Notes: a model not told the origin generated them from the letters alone. A stretch of DNA of 64,000 nt from Flavobacterium tiangeerense (GCF_007830355.1 NZ_VLKO01000008.1:75453-139452), one strand, 5' to 3'; positions 45,192 to 54,982 are shown, counted from the first letter of the stretch. A program made the numbers and translations.

Positions 45192-45230
45192 AAAAAGGTC
45201 CGCCATTACAACCGTAATAGTGGGCCTTTT
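45192..45230 (+). terminator. Terminator of the nucleoid-associated protein gene
   Basis: AAAAGGTCCGCCATTAC pairs with GTAATAGTGGGCCTTTT with a few mismatches around a 4-base loop, ending in TTTT. Confidence 0.7.
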
Positions 45231-45310
45231 GATTTGTGAAATAAAAGAAAAAAACGAGTCTTTGAAACTTACTTTATTCCTAAATTTACAGATTAAAAAA
45301 TCAGTTCTAA

Positions 45311-47671
45311 ATGTCACAATTTTTTTTCAAAGAAAGTCCTTTCAAAACTCTTATTTCGTTTCATAAACTCATTGATGGGCTGGAGGAAATTGCTAATAGC
45401 CCTATAGATTATAGAGCTAATTACGCCAAGGCATTGCTAAAAGAAATGGCACCATATCCTGAGTTTAAAACAGGGATTGAGGATTTTGAAATGATTTTTA
45501 AAAATAAAGAATTATTAGAAAACATACTCGCAGATTTATTTCCTACGGTATTGACTCAAAATGAAATCAAAGCTGTAACTATTCCGTTTCAAAATTTCAC
45601 TTTTAATTATTCTAAGCGTTTTCAAAAAATAATAGAAAATGCAGGAACACCCTTTGACATGACCATTAGGGATTTTGATGAAGATCAATTTTATGTCATG
45701 AGTTGTATTTTAATTTTAAATTCGTTTTACAAACAAAATTTTGAATACAATAAGCCTTTGTTTTATGATATTCCAGATAAAAATGGGATTATGAAGCATT
45801 ATCGAATTTTGTACAATGCTGATTTTATGGAAATCATTCCAACTGCAGATGTTATCCCATTAACTACTAATGAAATAGATTTGTTAATGGATAACTTTGA
45901 TGACATTGCATTATGGAAACAAAAATTCCCTAAAGAAAGTTGGATCCTGAAAGGTTTTGGAATTGTATCCTTATTTGATGCTACAATTGAAAATGCGGTA
46001 TCAAACTTAAAGAGTAATCTTTTAAAAACCAAAACAGAACCAAATGAAGATCCAGGAGATTTTGAAGGTATCTTTCGTTCAATTTTTAAAATCTCAGACT
46101 TAAAAGTTGGATTTATAATGTTTGACGAAGAGGAGCAAAAATTTGTCAAACCCCCTTATGATGTCACGGGAAGTTTCGTACTCCAAGATTTACCAGAGGT
46201 GGATTGTAATAATTCCCTATTTGGATGTTCATTAGAGAGTATTCTAAATCAAAACAAACCTTTTATCATTTCAAATGTTGAAGAATTTGCTCAGAATTTA
46301 AACAATGAAAAACTAGGAAACTATTTGCTATCACTAGAAATCAAGAGTTGCATACTAGCACCAGTAACAAAAAAAGGTAAACTATTAGGTATTATTGAGC
46401 TTGTTTCTAGCAAATCTAGAGCGTTAAACAGCATTAATGTCAATAATTTAAATATGATTTTACCCTATGTTATTGATACCTTAGAACGGTATAATGATGA
46501 CATGCAAAATCAAATTGAAGCCATAATTCAGCGGGAATACACTGCCATTCACCCAAGTGTGTACTGGAAATTCAAAAAAGAAGCGGTTACTTATTTTAAA
46601 ACTCAAACTAAAGATTACAACTTTAAAGAAATAGTTTTCAAAGAAGTCTATCCTTTGTATGGACAAATTGACATCAAGGGATCATCAAATCACAGAAATG
46701 AAACCGTAAAAGAAGATTTGAAGAATCAATTAAGCGCTTTAATTAAAATATTTGAAAACCAACAATCAAACACTAATCTTGTATTATCAGAGCAACGCAC
46801 TTATGAATTGCAAACTTTATTAACACAACTAGATGCTCCGCTAAAAGCTGATACAGAACAACAAATACAACTGTATATAGAAAATGAAATTCATCCTATT
46901 TTAAAGAATACTATACAAGCTAATGATGGCAACACTTTAGAAAATAAATATTTTAATAGCCTAGATCCTAAAACAGGAATGTTTTATCATGCTAGGAAAA
47001 AATTTGATCATGCAATATCCATTATCAATAAAAAACTAGCTTCAATCCTTGACAAAAAACAAACTGAAGCGCAAGAAATCTATCCGCATTATTACGAGCG
47101 TTTTAAAACGGATGGCGTAGAACACAACTTATACATAGGCGCTACCATTGCACCAAACAAAACTTTCGATACTTTGTATTTGCACAATTTAAGGTTGTGG
47201 CAATTGCAAACTTTATGTGAAATGGAAAAAGAGCACCATCAATTGAAATATTCACTGCCTTATGAACTAGATGTAACATCGCTAATTCTAGTTTTTAGCT
47301 CTCCTATTTCTATACGGTTTAGAATGGACGAAAAACGTTTTGATGTAGACGGCACCTATAATGCCCGATATGAAGTAGTTAAAAAACGAATTGATAAAGC
47401 GCATATAAAAGGAACCTCTGAACGAATTACCGAAAAAGAGAAAATAACTATTGTATACTCACACAATAACGAAGAAACAGAATATCTCAACTACATTAAG
47501 TTTCTGCAATTCAAAAAAATACTTGAACCTGGCATCGAACAATTTGAAGTTGAAGAGCTACAGGGTGTATCTGGATTAAGAGCAATACGTGTTAAAGTAA
47601 GTAATACGAGCCAAACTCAAGTTAATTCTAGTTATGACTTTTATGAAAATAATTTAGATAAAGGGAATTAA
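45311..47671 (+). CDS. GAF domain-containing protein of unknown function
   Basis: A 786-residue cytoplasmic protein with no signal peptide or membrane helix. A GAF-type sensor domain lies about residues 260-400 (ISDLKVGFIMFDEEEQKF to LLGIIELVSSKSRALNSI). The N-terminal 250 and C-terminal 390 residues match nothing I recognise and have no kinase, cyclase or DNA-binding motif. It ends two bases from the convergent HD/Pycsar-effector-like gene. The GAF domain may bind a small molecule such as a cyclic nucleotide, which would fit the neighbour, but this is inference. Confidence 0.75.
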   Translation: MSQFFFKESPFKTLISFHKLIDGLEEIANSPIDYRANYAKALLKEMAPYPEFKTGIEDFEMIFKNKELLENILADLFPTVLTQNEIKAVTIPFQNFTFNYSKRFQKIIENAGTPFDMTIRDFDEDQFYVMSCILILNSFYKQNFEYNKPLFYDIPDKNGIMKHYRILYNADFMEIIPTADVIPLTTNEIDLLMDNFDDIALWKQKFPKESWILKGFGIVSLFDATIENAVSNLKSNLLKTKTEPNEDPGDFEGIFRSIFKISDLKVGFIMFDEEEQKFVKPPYDVTGSFVLQDLPEVDCNNSLFGCSLESILNQNKPFIISNVEEFAQNLNNEKLGNYLLSLEIKSCILAPVTKKGKLLGIIELVSSKSRALNSINVNNLNMILPYVIDTLERYNDDMQNQIEAIIQREYTAIHPSVYWKFKKEAVTYFKTQTKDYNFKEIVFKEVYPLYGQIDIKGSSNHRNETVKEDLKNQLSALIKIFENQQSNTNLVLSEQRTYELQTLLTQLDAPLKADTEQQIQLYIENEIHPILKNTIQANDGNTLENKYFNSLDPKTGMFYHARKKFDHAISIINKKLASILDKKQTEAQEIYPHYYERFKTDGVEHNLYIGATIAPNKTFDTLYLHNLRLWQLQTLCEMEKEHHQLKYSLPYELDVTSLILVFSSPISIRFRMDEKRFDVDGTYNARYEVVKKRIDKAHIKGTSERITEKEKITIVYSHNNEETEYLNYIKFLQFKKILEPGIEQFEVEELQGVSGLRAIRVKVSNTSQTQVNSSYDFYENNLDKGN

Positions 47672-47673
47672 TG

Positions 47674-48858
47674 TTACCCCATTCTGAAAGCAATTACAAA
47701 TGCAATTACAGAAATTATTATTCCAATCATGAAAAAATTATAAGTCAATCGCAACAATCGGTATTTTTTTTCGAGTACCACACCTAGATAATATAAATCT
47801 TTAATCATAGAATTGTACAAATACTCTTTGTCTTTCATCATTTCATTCATAGCCCATTGGTATTCCTCCAAAGGCATTTTATAAAAATTACCAAAAAACA
47901 ATAAATTTACTTTTTGATTTTCAATGTCTTGACGCGAAAAAACACCTTTTGTTACTTTGGGCCTAGTAGATAAAATTGCAAAAATTATAGTTGTTACACT
48001 TGACATAAGCATGATAAAAGTAGGTATCATGAGATGTACATTTTTAGGGCTATCTAGTTTAGGAATTAAAATGGATAACGCAATAGATATAATAATTGCA
48101 TTTACAGATAATAATATATTGGCTTTGCTATCAGCAATACCGCTTAAAGTAGTATGATTATTAAGAGTAACCCTAAAAAGTGTGTCAACAGCACGATCTG
48201 GTTTATCTTCTTTTTCCTTTTTAGTTGGAACAAATTCTAGATCTTTACCCTTGGTCAATCCCATTTTTTTAATTTTCTTTTGAAGTTTTTTAATATTTTT
48301 TTCTTTTAGAGGTTGCCATTGTTCGAGGGCATAATCCGTGTAATAACGATGAGTATTAGTAAGGAAATCAATATTTTCGAGAATCCAATCTTTATCTGAG
48401 AATTTTTTTTGATCCAAACACGCCCATTCTTCTCGTAAATCATTACAAGTAGTAGCATAATTAGGTGCCGAAAGATGAAAACAATCACCATCCTTCATGA
48501 TTTTTTCTAAGAGTGTTTGAGGTTCATATCCAAATTTAGTTGACATTATCAGCGAGGCTACCTGATCTATAAACTCAGATGACTTTACCTTATCTGATAG
48601 AAAATCACGCATCAGAGATACACTAACTGCTTCATGATTATCATAACAATTTGTATATCCCGTATCATGAAACCAAGCCGCAATTTGTAAAGTTTCAGAA
48701 TCCTTTACACTTACATTTTCCATTTTAGCAAGTAATGAAATGGCTTCAACAACCTGAATAGTATGCTGTATATTATGATAGGTAAATGAGTTAGAAAGTT
48801 TATCTTTGAAGAGTTTTTCAACGTAATCCTTGGCTTGTTCTATTAAATTCATGGACAT
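47674..48858 (-). CDS. HD-domain protein fused to Pycsar-effector-like (PycTM) domain
   Basis: A 394-residue protein. Residues 1 to ~200 are an HD phosphohydrolase domain with metal-site residues in YHNIQHTIQVVEA, AAWFHDTGYTN, NHEAVSV and MKDGDCFHL. From ~225 on (VTLNNHTTLSGIADSKANIL, then two close membrane helices at about 248-268 and 277-297, and a final helix at about 370-390) it matches the DUF5706/PycTM effector domain used in Pycsar anti-phage systems. No pyrimidine cyclase gene is nearby. The HD part might degrade the signal that the PycTM part senses. ATG 48852 is a second possible start. Only 19 bases separate this start from the divergent phosphoesterase gene. Confidence 0.82.
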   Translation of the reverse strand: MSMNLIEQAKDYVEKLFKDKLSNSFTYHNIQHTIQVVEAISLLAKMENVSVKDSETLQIAAWFHDTGYTNCYDNHEAVSVSLMRDFLSDKVKSSEFIDQVASLIMSTKFGYEPQTLLEKIMKDGDCFHLSAPNYATTCNDLREEWACLDQKKFSDKDWILENIDFLTNTHRYYTDYALEQWQPLKEKNIKKLQKKIKKMGLTKGKDLEFVPTKKEKEDKPDRAVDTLFRVTLNNHTTLSGIADSKANILLSVNAIIISIALSILIPKLDSPKNVHLMIPTFIMLMSSVTTIIFAILSTRPKVTKGVFSRQDIENQKVNLLFFGNFYKMPLEEYQWAMNEMMKDKEYLYNSMIKDLYYLGVVLEKKYRLLRLTYNFFMIGIIISVIAFVIAFRMG

Positions 48859-48877
48859 ATTTTTACACCACTAAATT

Positions 48878-51800
48878 ATGAAATTATTTTCGGATAAATC
48901 TTCTAATCCTTTTTATATAACTGGAATTTCAATTCTGTTAGTTTTTATTCTTTTCACGTCCTGTGCAACGCATCATGCACAATATGGGAAAAATGCAAAA
49001 AACCTAACTCAGAACGCAACAGATAGCTTAAAAATTGCACATACTTTTTATTTAATTGGAGATGCAGGAAACGCAAATGAACCAAAGGCGAAAGAAACAT
49101 TAAGCCTACTTGAAGAGCAATTAAAAAAAGAAAATGCAAACAGCACATTACTATATTTAGGAGATAATATTTACCCAAAAGGATTACCAGACACCAATCC
49201 GGCAAATGAACGCTTAATTGCTGAAGAGAAACTACTAAATCAACTAAAATTATCTCAAAATTTTAAAGGAAAAACCATTTTTATACCGGGAAATCATGAC
49301 TGGTACAGTGGCCTGAAAGGGTTAGAACGTCAAGGTAAATTTGTTACGAATTATTTGAAAGAAAAAAAGTCATTTATGCCTAGTAATGGTTGTGGTATTG
49401 ATGAACTAGAAATCAATAAAAACCTCAGTTTGATCGCAATTGACAGCCAATGGTTTCTAGAAAACTGGGACAAAAGCCCCACTATAAATGAGAACTGTAA
49501 TATTAAAACAAGGGAAGCTTTTTTTATTGAACTTGAAAATATATTGTCAAAAAATCAGGATAAAACCGTAATCATAGCTATGCACCATCCATTGATGAGT
49601 AATGGTTCTCATGGTGGACAATTTTCATTAGAAAAACAACTTTTCCCATTAGAGCAAAAAATTCCATTACCAGTACTAGGATCACTCATCAATTTAGTTC
49701 GAAAAACATCTGGCATAAGTCCGCAAGACATTCAAAACAAGCAGTATGACCTGTTTATCAAACGCGTTAAAACTTTGCTTCAAAACCATGAAAATTTAAT
49801 AGTAGTTTCTGGTCATGATCACAATTTACAATATATAGAAAGAGATAATATCAAACAAATTATTAGTGGTGCAGGATCAAAATCTGAGGCGGCGAGAGCA
49901 ATTCTCGATTCGGATTTTTCGTATGGTAAAAATGGATTTGCAAAGTTAATTGTTTTTGAAAACGGACTTTCAAAAGTGATGTACTTTGGCAAAGAAAAAG
50001 AGTCCCTCATTCATGAAAAAATAGTGTTACAAGAGAAAAAAGATTTTGATGTTAGTGGTTTTCCAAAATCGTTCCCATCTACAACCAACACCAGCATTTA
50101 CAGTCCTGAGCAAACAAAAAAATCTGGGTTTTACAAGTTCTTTTTCGGTAATCACTATCGCAATTATTACAGCAAACTCATCAACGTTCCTGTAGCAACT
50201 ATAGATACACTTTTAGGAGGATTACAACCCAAACGTGCTGGAGGTGGACACCAATCTAATTCCCTTCAACTTTTTGATTCTAATGGAAAAGAATATGTGA
50301 TGCGCAGTTTAAAAAAGAGTCCTACTCGATTTTTACAAGCGGTAGCATTCAAAAAACAATTCATTCAAGATGAATTTGAAGACACTTACGCCGAAAATTT
50401 ATTGGCTGATTTTTACACCACAGCACATCCGTATACCCCTTTGGCAGTTGGTAACTTGGCCTCAAAAATAGGTGTTGCACATACTAATCCCGTTTTATAT
50501 TACATACCCAAACACGCAGCGCTTCAAAATTTTAATAGTACTTATGGCAATGAACTATATATGGTAGAAGAACGCGCAACTACAAATCAAATTGCTACCT
50601 CTAGTTTTGGAACACCACTAGCAATAGTCAGCACAGAGGATGTTTTAAAAAACATGCGCAAGGATGAAAAATATGCGGTAGATGAAAGTGAATACATCAA
50701 AGCTAGATTATTTGATATGCTAATAGGTGATTGGGATAGGCATGAAGATCAATGGCGCTGGGGCGAATATCACGAAAATGATACAGTTATTTACAAACCT
50801 ATTCCCCGTGATAGAGATCAGGCATTCAGTAAATATGATGGTGCATTGGTTTATGTGTTAATGAAAAACGTACAACTAAGACACATGCAGTCGTTTAAAG
50901 ATAATTTAAAAAATGTAAAACTAATGAATAGAGAGGCTTATCCACTGGATTTGGCCTTCTTAAAAAAAACTACTAAAGATGAATGGGTAAAACAAGCTAA
51001 ATACATTCAAGAAAACTTGACAGATAGTGCTATAGACGACGCCTTTAAATTACTACCTAAAGAAGTTTTAGATTATACAATTACAGACATACAACAAAAA
51101 TTGAAAGCAAGAAAAAAAGAACTTACTATTGCTGCTTCAACTTATTATGATGTACTGCAACACACTGTAATGCTTGTAGGTACTGATAAAAAAGACAAAT
51201 TTGTGGTACTAAATGAAGAAAAAAACAAAGTAACTATTCAAGTATTTCGAGTAAAGAAAGCGGGAGAAGAATTGCAGTATTCCAGAAATTTTACTGCCAA
51301 TAAAACCAAAAAAATATGGATTTATGGATTAGATGATGACGATGAATTCATAGTAAAAGGAACATCAAATTCAGGAATTAAAATAAGATTGATAGGCGGT
51401 CAAAATGAAGACTTGTACACTATTGAAAACGGCAAACAAGTAAAAATTCATGATTTTAAATCCCGTACCAATACGTACACTCTTGACTCAAAAACAAAGT
51501 TAAGGTTGATGGACGATTACGACAATAGCTTTTACGATTATAAAAAACCAAAATACAATTATTTTACTGGCTTACCCAACATTGGGTTTAACCCCGATGA
51601 TGGTATAAAAATAGGAATAGTAGCAGGCTACATTGTAAATGATTACAAGCAAAATCCTTTTACTCATAAACATTCTTTAAAAACCAATTATTATTTTGCA
51701 ACAAGTGGGTATGAGGCTATTTACAATGGAAAATTCCCAAAACTCTTTGGCAAATGGGATGCTGATCTTGAAGCCCGTTTTACAAGTCCTAACTTTACGA

Positions 51801-52603
51801 TCAATTATTTTGGGTATGGTAATGAAACCCAAAATGATTCGGAGTTATTTGACATGGATTACAACCGTGTTCGAATTCGAATGATAAAAGTGATGCCATC
51901 CATTAATAAAATTGGTCTTAACGGTAGCAAGTTTCAGATACAATCTAGTTATGAAAGAATTACAGTAGAGGAAACAACCAATAGGTTTGTAGATTCCTCT
52001 CCCGAAGTAAATCCAAAAGTTTTTGAAAATCAGCATTTTGCTGGTGCAAGTGTAAAATACAGTTATGAAAACTATGACATCCCTGCATTTCCATCCATGG
52101 GAATGGGAATTAGTTTTACCGGAAGTTGGAAAATGAATCTAGAAGATTTAAAAAGAAATTTCCCTACTTTAGAAAGTAAAATAAACTTTAACCATAAAAT
52201 AGATGCTAAAGGAAAACTAGTTGTTGCCACAATCCTGAAAGGAAAAGCAGTACTTAATAATAATTTCGAATTTTATCAAGGCGCAACTTTAGGAGGTGAT
52301 TATGATTTAAGAGGCTTTAGAAATGAACGTTTCTTGGGGAATCAATCTTTTTATCACAGTAGTGATATCCGTTTGAATCTTGGTAAAATAAAAAGAAGCG
52401 TTATCCCAATGACTTTTGGTATTTTAGGTGGTTATGACTATGGGCGCGTTTGGCTAAAAGGAGAAAACTCTGAAAAATGGAATCAATCCATTGGCGGAGG
52501 TATTTGGCTTAACGGTCTCAATGCACTTACAGCGCGCATCACTTATTTTAAAAGTGCAAGTGAGGAAGCTCGTATTGCCTTTGGTTTAGGATTTGGTTTT
52601 TAG
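48878..52603 (+). CDS. Metallophosphoesterase/kinase-like/Omp85 barrel fusion
   Basis: A 1241-residue surface or outer-membrane protein with a lipoprotein-type signal (LFTSC, Cys 29). Residues ~55-330 form a calcineurin-like phosphoesterase with GD61-62, GDN95-97, GNHD138-141, HH236-237 and GHDH312-315. A middle domain (~460-720) has G617-D-W-D-R-H and, 25 residues on, PRDRDQ643-648, like the catalytic and metal Asp motifs of Fam20/HipA-type kinase folds. The last ~340 residues form an Omp85-type barrel with the conserved LRGF (1144-1147) and a C-terminal Phe. The substrate is unknown. Its end overlaps the convergent SdiA-regulated-like gene by 18 bases. Confidence 0.83.
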   Translation: MKLFSDKSSNPFYITGISILLVFILFTSCATHHAQYGKNAKNLTQNATDSLKIAHTFYLIGDAGNANEPKAKETLSLLEEQLKKENANSTLLYLGDNIYPKGLPDTNPANERLIAEEKLLNQLKLSQNFKGKTIFIPGNHDWYSGLKGLERQGKFVTNYLKEKKSFMPSNGCGIDELEINKNLSLIAIDSQWFLENWDKSPTINENCNIKTREAFFIELENILSKNQDKTVIIAMHHPLMSNGSHGGQFSLEKQLFPLEQKIPLPVLGSLINLVRKTSGISPQDIQNKQYDLFIKRVKTLLQNHENLIVVSGHDHNLQYIERDNIKQIISGAGSKSEAARAILDSDFSYGKNGFAKLIVFENGLSKVMYFGKEKESLIHEKIVLQEKKDFDVSGFPKSFPSTTNTSIYSPEQTKKSGFYKFFFGNHYRNYYSKLINVPVATIDTLLGGLQPKRAGGGHQSNSLQLFDSNGKEYVMRSLKKSPTRFLQAVAFKKQFIQDEFEDTYAENLLADFYTTAHPYTPLAVGNLASKIGVAHTNPVLYYIPKHAALQNFNSTYGNELYMVEERATTNQIATSSFGTPLAIVSTEDVLKNMRKDEKYAVDESEYIKARLFDMLIGDWDRHEDQWRWGEYHENDTVIYKPIPRDRDQAFSKYDGALVYVLMKNVQLRHMQSFKDNLKNVKLMNREAYPLDLAFLKKTTKDEWVKQAKYIQENLTDSAIDDAFKLLPKEVLDYTITDIQQKLKARKKELTIAASTYYDVLQHTVMLVGTDKKDKFVVLNEEKNKVTIQVFRVKKAGEELQYSRNFTANKTKKIWIYGLDDDDEFIVKGTSNSGIKIRLIGGQNEDLYTIENGKQVKIHDFKSRTNTYTLDSKTKLRLMDDYDNSFYDYKKPKYNYFTGLPNIGFNPDDGIKIGIVAGYIVNDYKQNPFTHKHSLKTNYYFATSGYEAIYNGKFPKLFGKWDADLEARFTSPNFTINYFGYGNETQNDSELFDMDYNRVRIRMIKVMPSINKIGLNGSKFQIQSSYERITVEETTNRFVDSSPEVNPKVFENQHFAGASVKYSYENYDIPAFPSMGMGISFTGSWKMNLEDLKRNFPTLESKINFNHKIDAKGKLVVATILKGKAVLNNNFEFYQGATLGGDYDLRGFRNERFLGNQSFYHSSDIRLNLGKIKRSVIPMTFGILGGYDYGRVWLKGENSEKWNQSIGGGIWLNGLNALTARITYFKSASEEARIAFGLGFGF

Positions 52604-53455
52604 TTGTGTTAAAGTAGTTTTGTAAACCTTACCGCCATCACTACCGTACTTTTCATCAGCAAGTAGTATTTTGTCATTGTCTATAAATGTGGCTGCTTCT
52701 TTTTGAGAAAAATGGTTCAATTCTAGAGCCGTTTGCTTACCGCTCAAAAAATTATCGCCTTTGAAGTTTTCGAAAAGAATAATTTTATCATGTGTTAGAA
52801 ATGCTACCTTTGACTTATCAGGACTTATAATAGCACTCGTTATAGCACATGATTTATAGGTGTCACAGGTTTTAAAACTACCCAATAATTTGGCTTGATG
52901 ATATCCGGCTTGATTCGGTATTTTATAAATTAATGACGTCCCATCAAATCCTTTACTTCTGTTTTTGGTAAACAAATAAAAATAGTTATTCATCTCAAAA
53001 AAACCTTCAACATCATACAATAACTCTTTTTTATTGGGAGGAAATTGCTTTTGTTCAGGATATGAAAATGATATTTTTGAAACGGGTGCAGCAGTAGCAT
53101 TCAATAAAGAATTTTTGTCTAATTTATATATACATAAATCCCTGCGTTCATTGTCATTATTACCAAAATCACCGAGATATAAATTTCCGTTTTTATCCAT
53201 AGTAACATCTTCCCAATCTGTGTTTTGAGCATCAGTTATGGATATTGTTTTTGTGATTTTACCTGTAGAGTTAATTTTATATAATGCGCTAGCATTGCCG
53301 CTATCCTCAATTGCCCATACGGACTCATCTTGCGGTGTATAAATGATCCCTGAAACTTCTTTGAGTTTCTTTGGTAAAGAATACAATTCTGTTATGGCAG
53401 ATGATGGTTGCTCACAAGAAGCTAATAAAAGACTGATAAAAATATATTTTTTCAT
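52586..53455 (-). CDS. SdiA-regulated-like lipoprotein (beta-propeller)
   Basis: A 289-residue protein with a lipoprotein signal peptide (MKKYIFISLLLASC, lipobox LLASC). The rest shows repeated beta-propeller blades with VSGIIYTPQDESVWAIEDSG, WEDVTMDKNGNLYLGDFGNN and YDVEGFFEMNNYFYLFTKNR, as in the SdiA-regulated family. Function is unknown, and a phytase-like fold is possible. It converges with the phosphoesterase fusion and overlaps it by 18 bases. Confidence 0.82.
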   Translation of the reverse strand: MKKYIFISLLLASCEQPSSAITELYSLPKKLKEVSGIIYTPQDESVWAIEDSGNASALYKINSTGKITKTISITDAQNTDWEDVTMDKNGNLYLGDFGNNDNERRDLCIYKLDKNSLLNATAAPVSKISFSYPEQKQFPPNKKELLYDVEGFFEMNNYFYLFTKNRSKGFDGTSLIYKIPNQAGYHQAKLLGSFKTCDTYKSCAITSAIISPDKSKVAFLTHDKIILFENFKGDNFLSGKQTALELNHFSQKEAATFIDNDKILLADEKYGSDGGKVYKTTLTQLKTKS

Positions 53456-53519
53456 AATACATAAATGTGATAATCCATAAAAATCAATTCAAATATAACC
53501 AATACGCTCTAGTTAACAA

Positions 53520-54575
53520 TTACTTTTTTAAAACCGTACTGTTTTTATAATTCCTTGTGATAAACTCAAAAGCGGCAACCATAATACTTCCCATTGATTT
53601 TGCTTTTTTAAAATTGAGATCTTTTGTATATCGGTACAACTCCATTTTTAATTGTTCCAAATGCATCTCGGTAGAAAGAGTATCTGTACTCATTATTTCG
53701 AGTAATCTGTTAATTCTGTTTTCGGAGGATAAAATTCTTTTGGCTAGCACTGCGCGTTCTTCATCTTTGTATTGCTCAATAGAACTCATTTGAAGCTTTT
53801 CTTTAACCAGTTTAACCATGGGGTAATTTTCTTTAAAAAATTGAGGTCTGTACACTTTAAAATTCCCCTCATAACACTGCTGATCAAAATCTATAGCCCG
53901 TATTTTATAAACTACGTGATCAAAATCATGTATGGGAACAATGACATAATTATAGGCACGCATATCCCCCAACAATCGAATCATGCATCGTTCATTAAAC
54001 TTTACAAACTCTTTTGCTATTTGAGCCTTTTCCGTTTCGGTACAATCAGCTAGTAAGGTTTTTATAAAAATATCTCCCGGGATTCCCATAATATGTTCCT
54101 CAATAAGAGTATCATTATACACCAAGAAATTGATTTTATCAGGTGAAAGAATATGTTCTAATTCTAGCCCATAAACCCGGGAAGCATCCGCTTTTTTTAC
54201 ATAAAAATGAGTGTAATTATCATTTAAAATGTTTCTAACTTTGATTCGAAATGGTTTAGAATTTCCAAAAGTGCAATAATCAATAGAGTCGATATTCAAA
54301 AACTTTAGTATTCCTAAATTTCCATCAGAGTGCAGTAAGGAATATATCTTTTTTAAATTTAAGTCAATTTCCTCACGCTCAAACTCATTATAATATACTC
54401 TTATCCACAAAGTATCTTGGTCATTTTTATCATATACGGTCACAGAGCCTGTAAAACGTAATAAATCATCATAAAACACTGTTACTTTTGAAACCCTATC
54501 AAATCGTTCTAAATATTCTTGTAAAGAATTATTTATTGGATAAGACGGTTTTTTAAAAACCATAATAGGATCACT
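53520..54575 (-). CDS. Kinase-like protein of unknown function
   Basis: A 351-residue cytoplasmic protein without signal peptide. I do not recognise a named family, but a kinase-like order of motifs is visible: a beta3-like lysine in FYVKKAD (K127/K128), a helix with ELEHIL, a hinge-like LIEEHIMG, a catalytic-loop-like GDMRAYN with D204-x4-N209 spacing, and a metal-motif-like AIDFDQ (D229). The ATG at 54575 is preferred to an upstream TTG because a -7 element TATTTTTG (54591..54598, minus strand) covers the TTG. The gene is single, next to the SdiA-regulated-like lipoprotein. An ATP-grasp or HipA-like relation is also possible. Confidence 0.6.
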   Translation of the reverse strand, partial: SDPIMVFKKPSYPINNSLQEYLERFDRVSKVTVFYDDLLRFTGSVTVYDKNDQDTLWIRVYYNEFEREEIDLNLKKIYSLLHSDGNLGILKFLNIDSIDYCTFGNSKPFRIKVRNILNDNYTHFYVKKADASRVYGLELEHILSPDKINFLVYNDTLIEEHIMGIPGDIFIKTLLADCTETEKAQIAKEFVKFNERCMIRLLGDMRAYNYVIVPIHDFDHVVYKIRAIDFDQQCYEGNFKVYRPQFFKENYPMVKLVKEKLQMSSIEQYKDEERAVLAKRILSSENRINRLLEIMSTDTLSTEMHLEQLKMELYRYTKDLNFKKAKSMGSIMVAAFEFITRNYKNSTVLKK

Positions 54576-54982
54576 CATGAGTTTTTTATTCAAAAATACA
54601 ATAAAAATGTATCTGAAGAACTTAATTCTTGTCTAATACCTTGCATTTAAAGACCAAAACATTCTTAAAAGTAGTGGACTGATTTGAAAAATATGAAACT
54701 ATTTTTTAAATAATAAACTAAAATTTCAACATTATCATAAACGGAAATTAATTACAAATTATAAGTTTTAAAAAACTAGGAATTGAGAATTTAAACTTTA
54801 TATTTGATATTGTTGAAAATTCATATAAAAATGGTCGTAAATTTTAGGTGAAGCAAGTGCTAGAGTTAAATTAAATATGCTTGTAGAAATGTATCAACAA
54901 AATAAAAAAATGAGCCTCTGTTTTACTATCTTAATTTTCAATCAACCAAATGCTTAGGGTCTAAATTTAAACTGATACAGTT
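54576..54982. other. About 400-base gene-free region
   Basis: AT-rich sequence between the divergent kinase-like gene and response regulator. It holds the -7 element TATTTTTG for the leftward gene at 54591..54598. A short in-frame stretch near 54843..54955 (reading GEASARVKLNML) might be a gene remnant but has no start and is not convincing. No RNA gene is visible. Confidence 0.5.

Noticed and set aside
45311..47671. GAF protein as a cyclase or phosphodiesterase partner of the PycTM-like gene
   Set aside because: No GGDEF, EAL, HD or nucleotide cyclase motif is visible in it, so it was not called as the missing Pycsar cyclase.
54843..54955. Possible remnant coding stretch reading GEASARVKLNML
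   Set aside because: It lacks a start, is interrupted upstream and could not be tied to any family.
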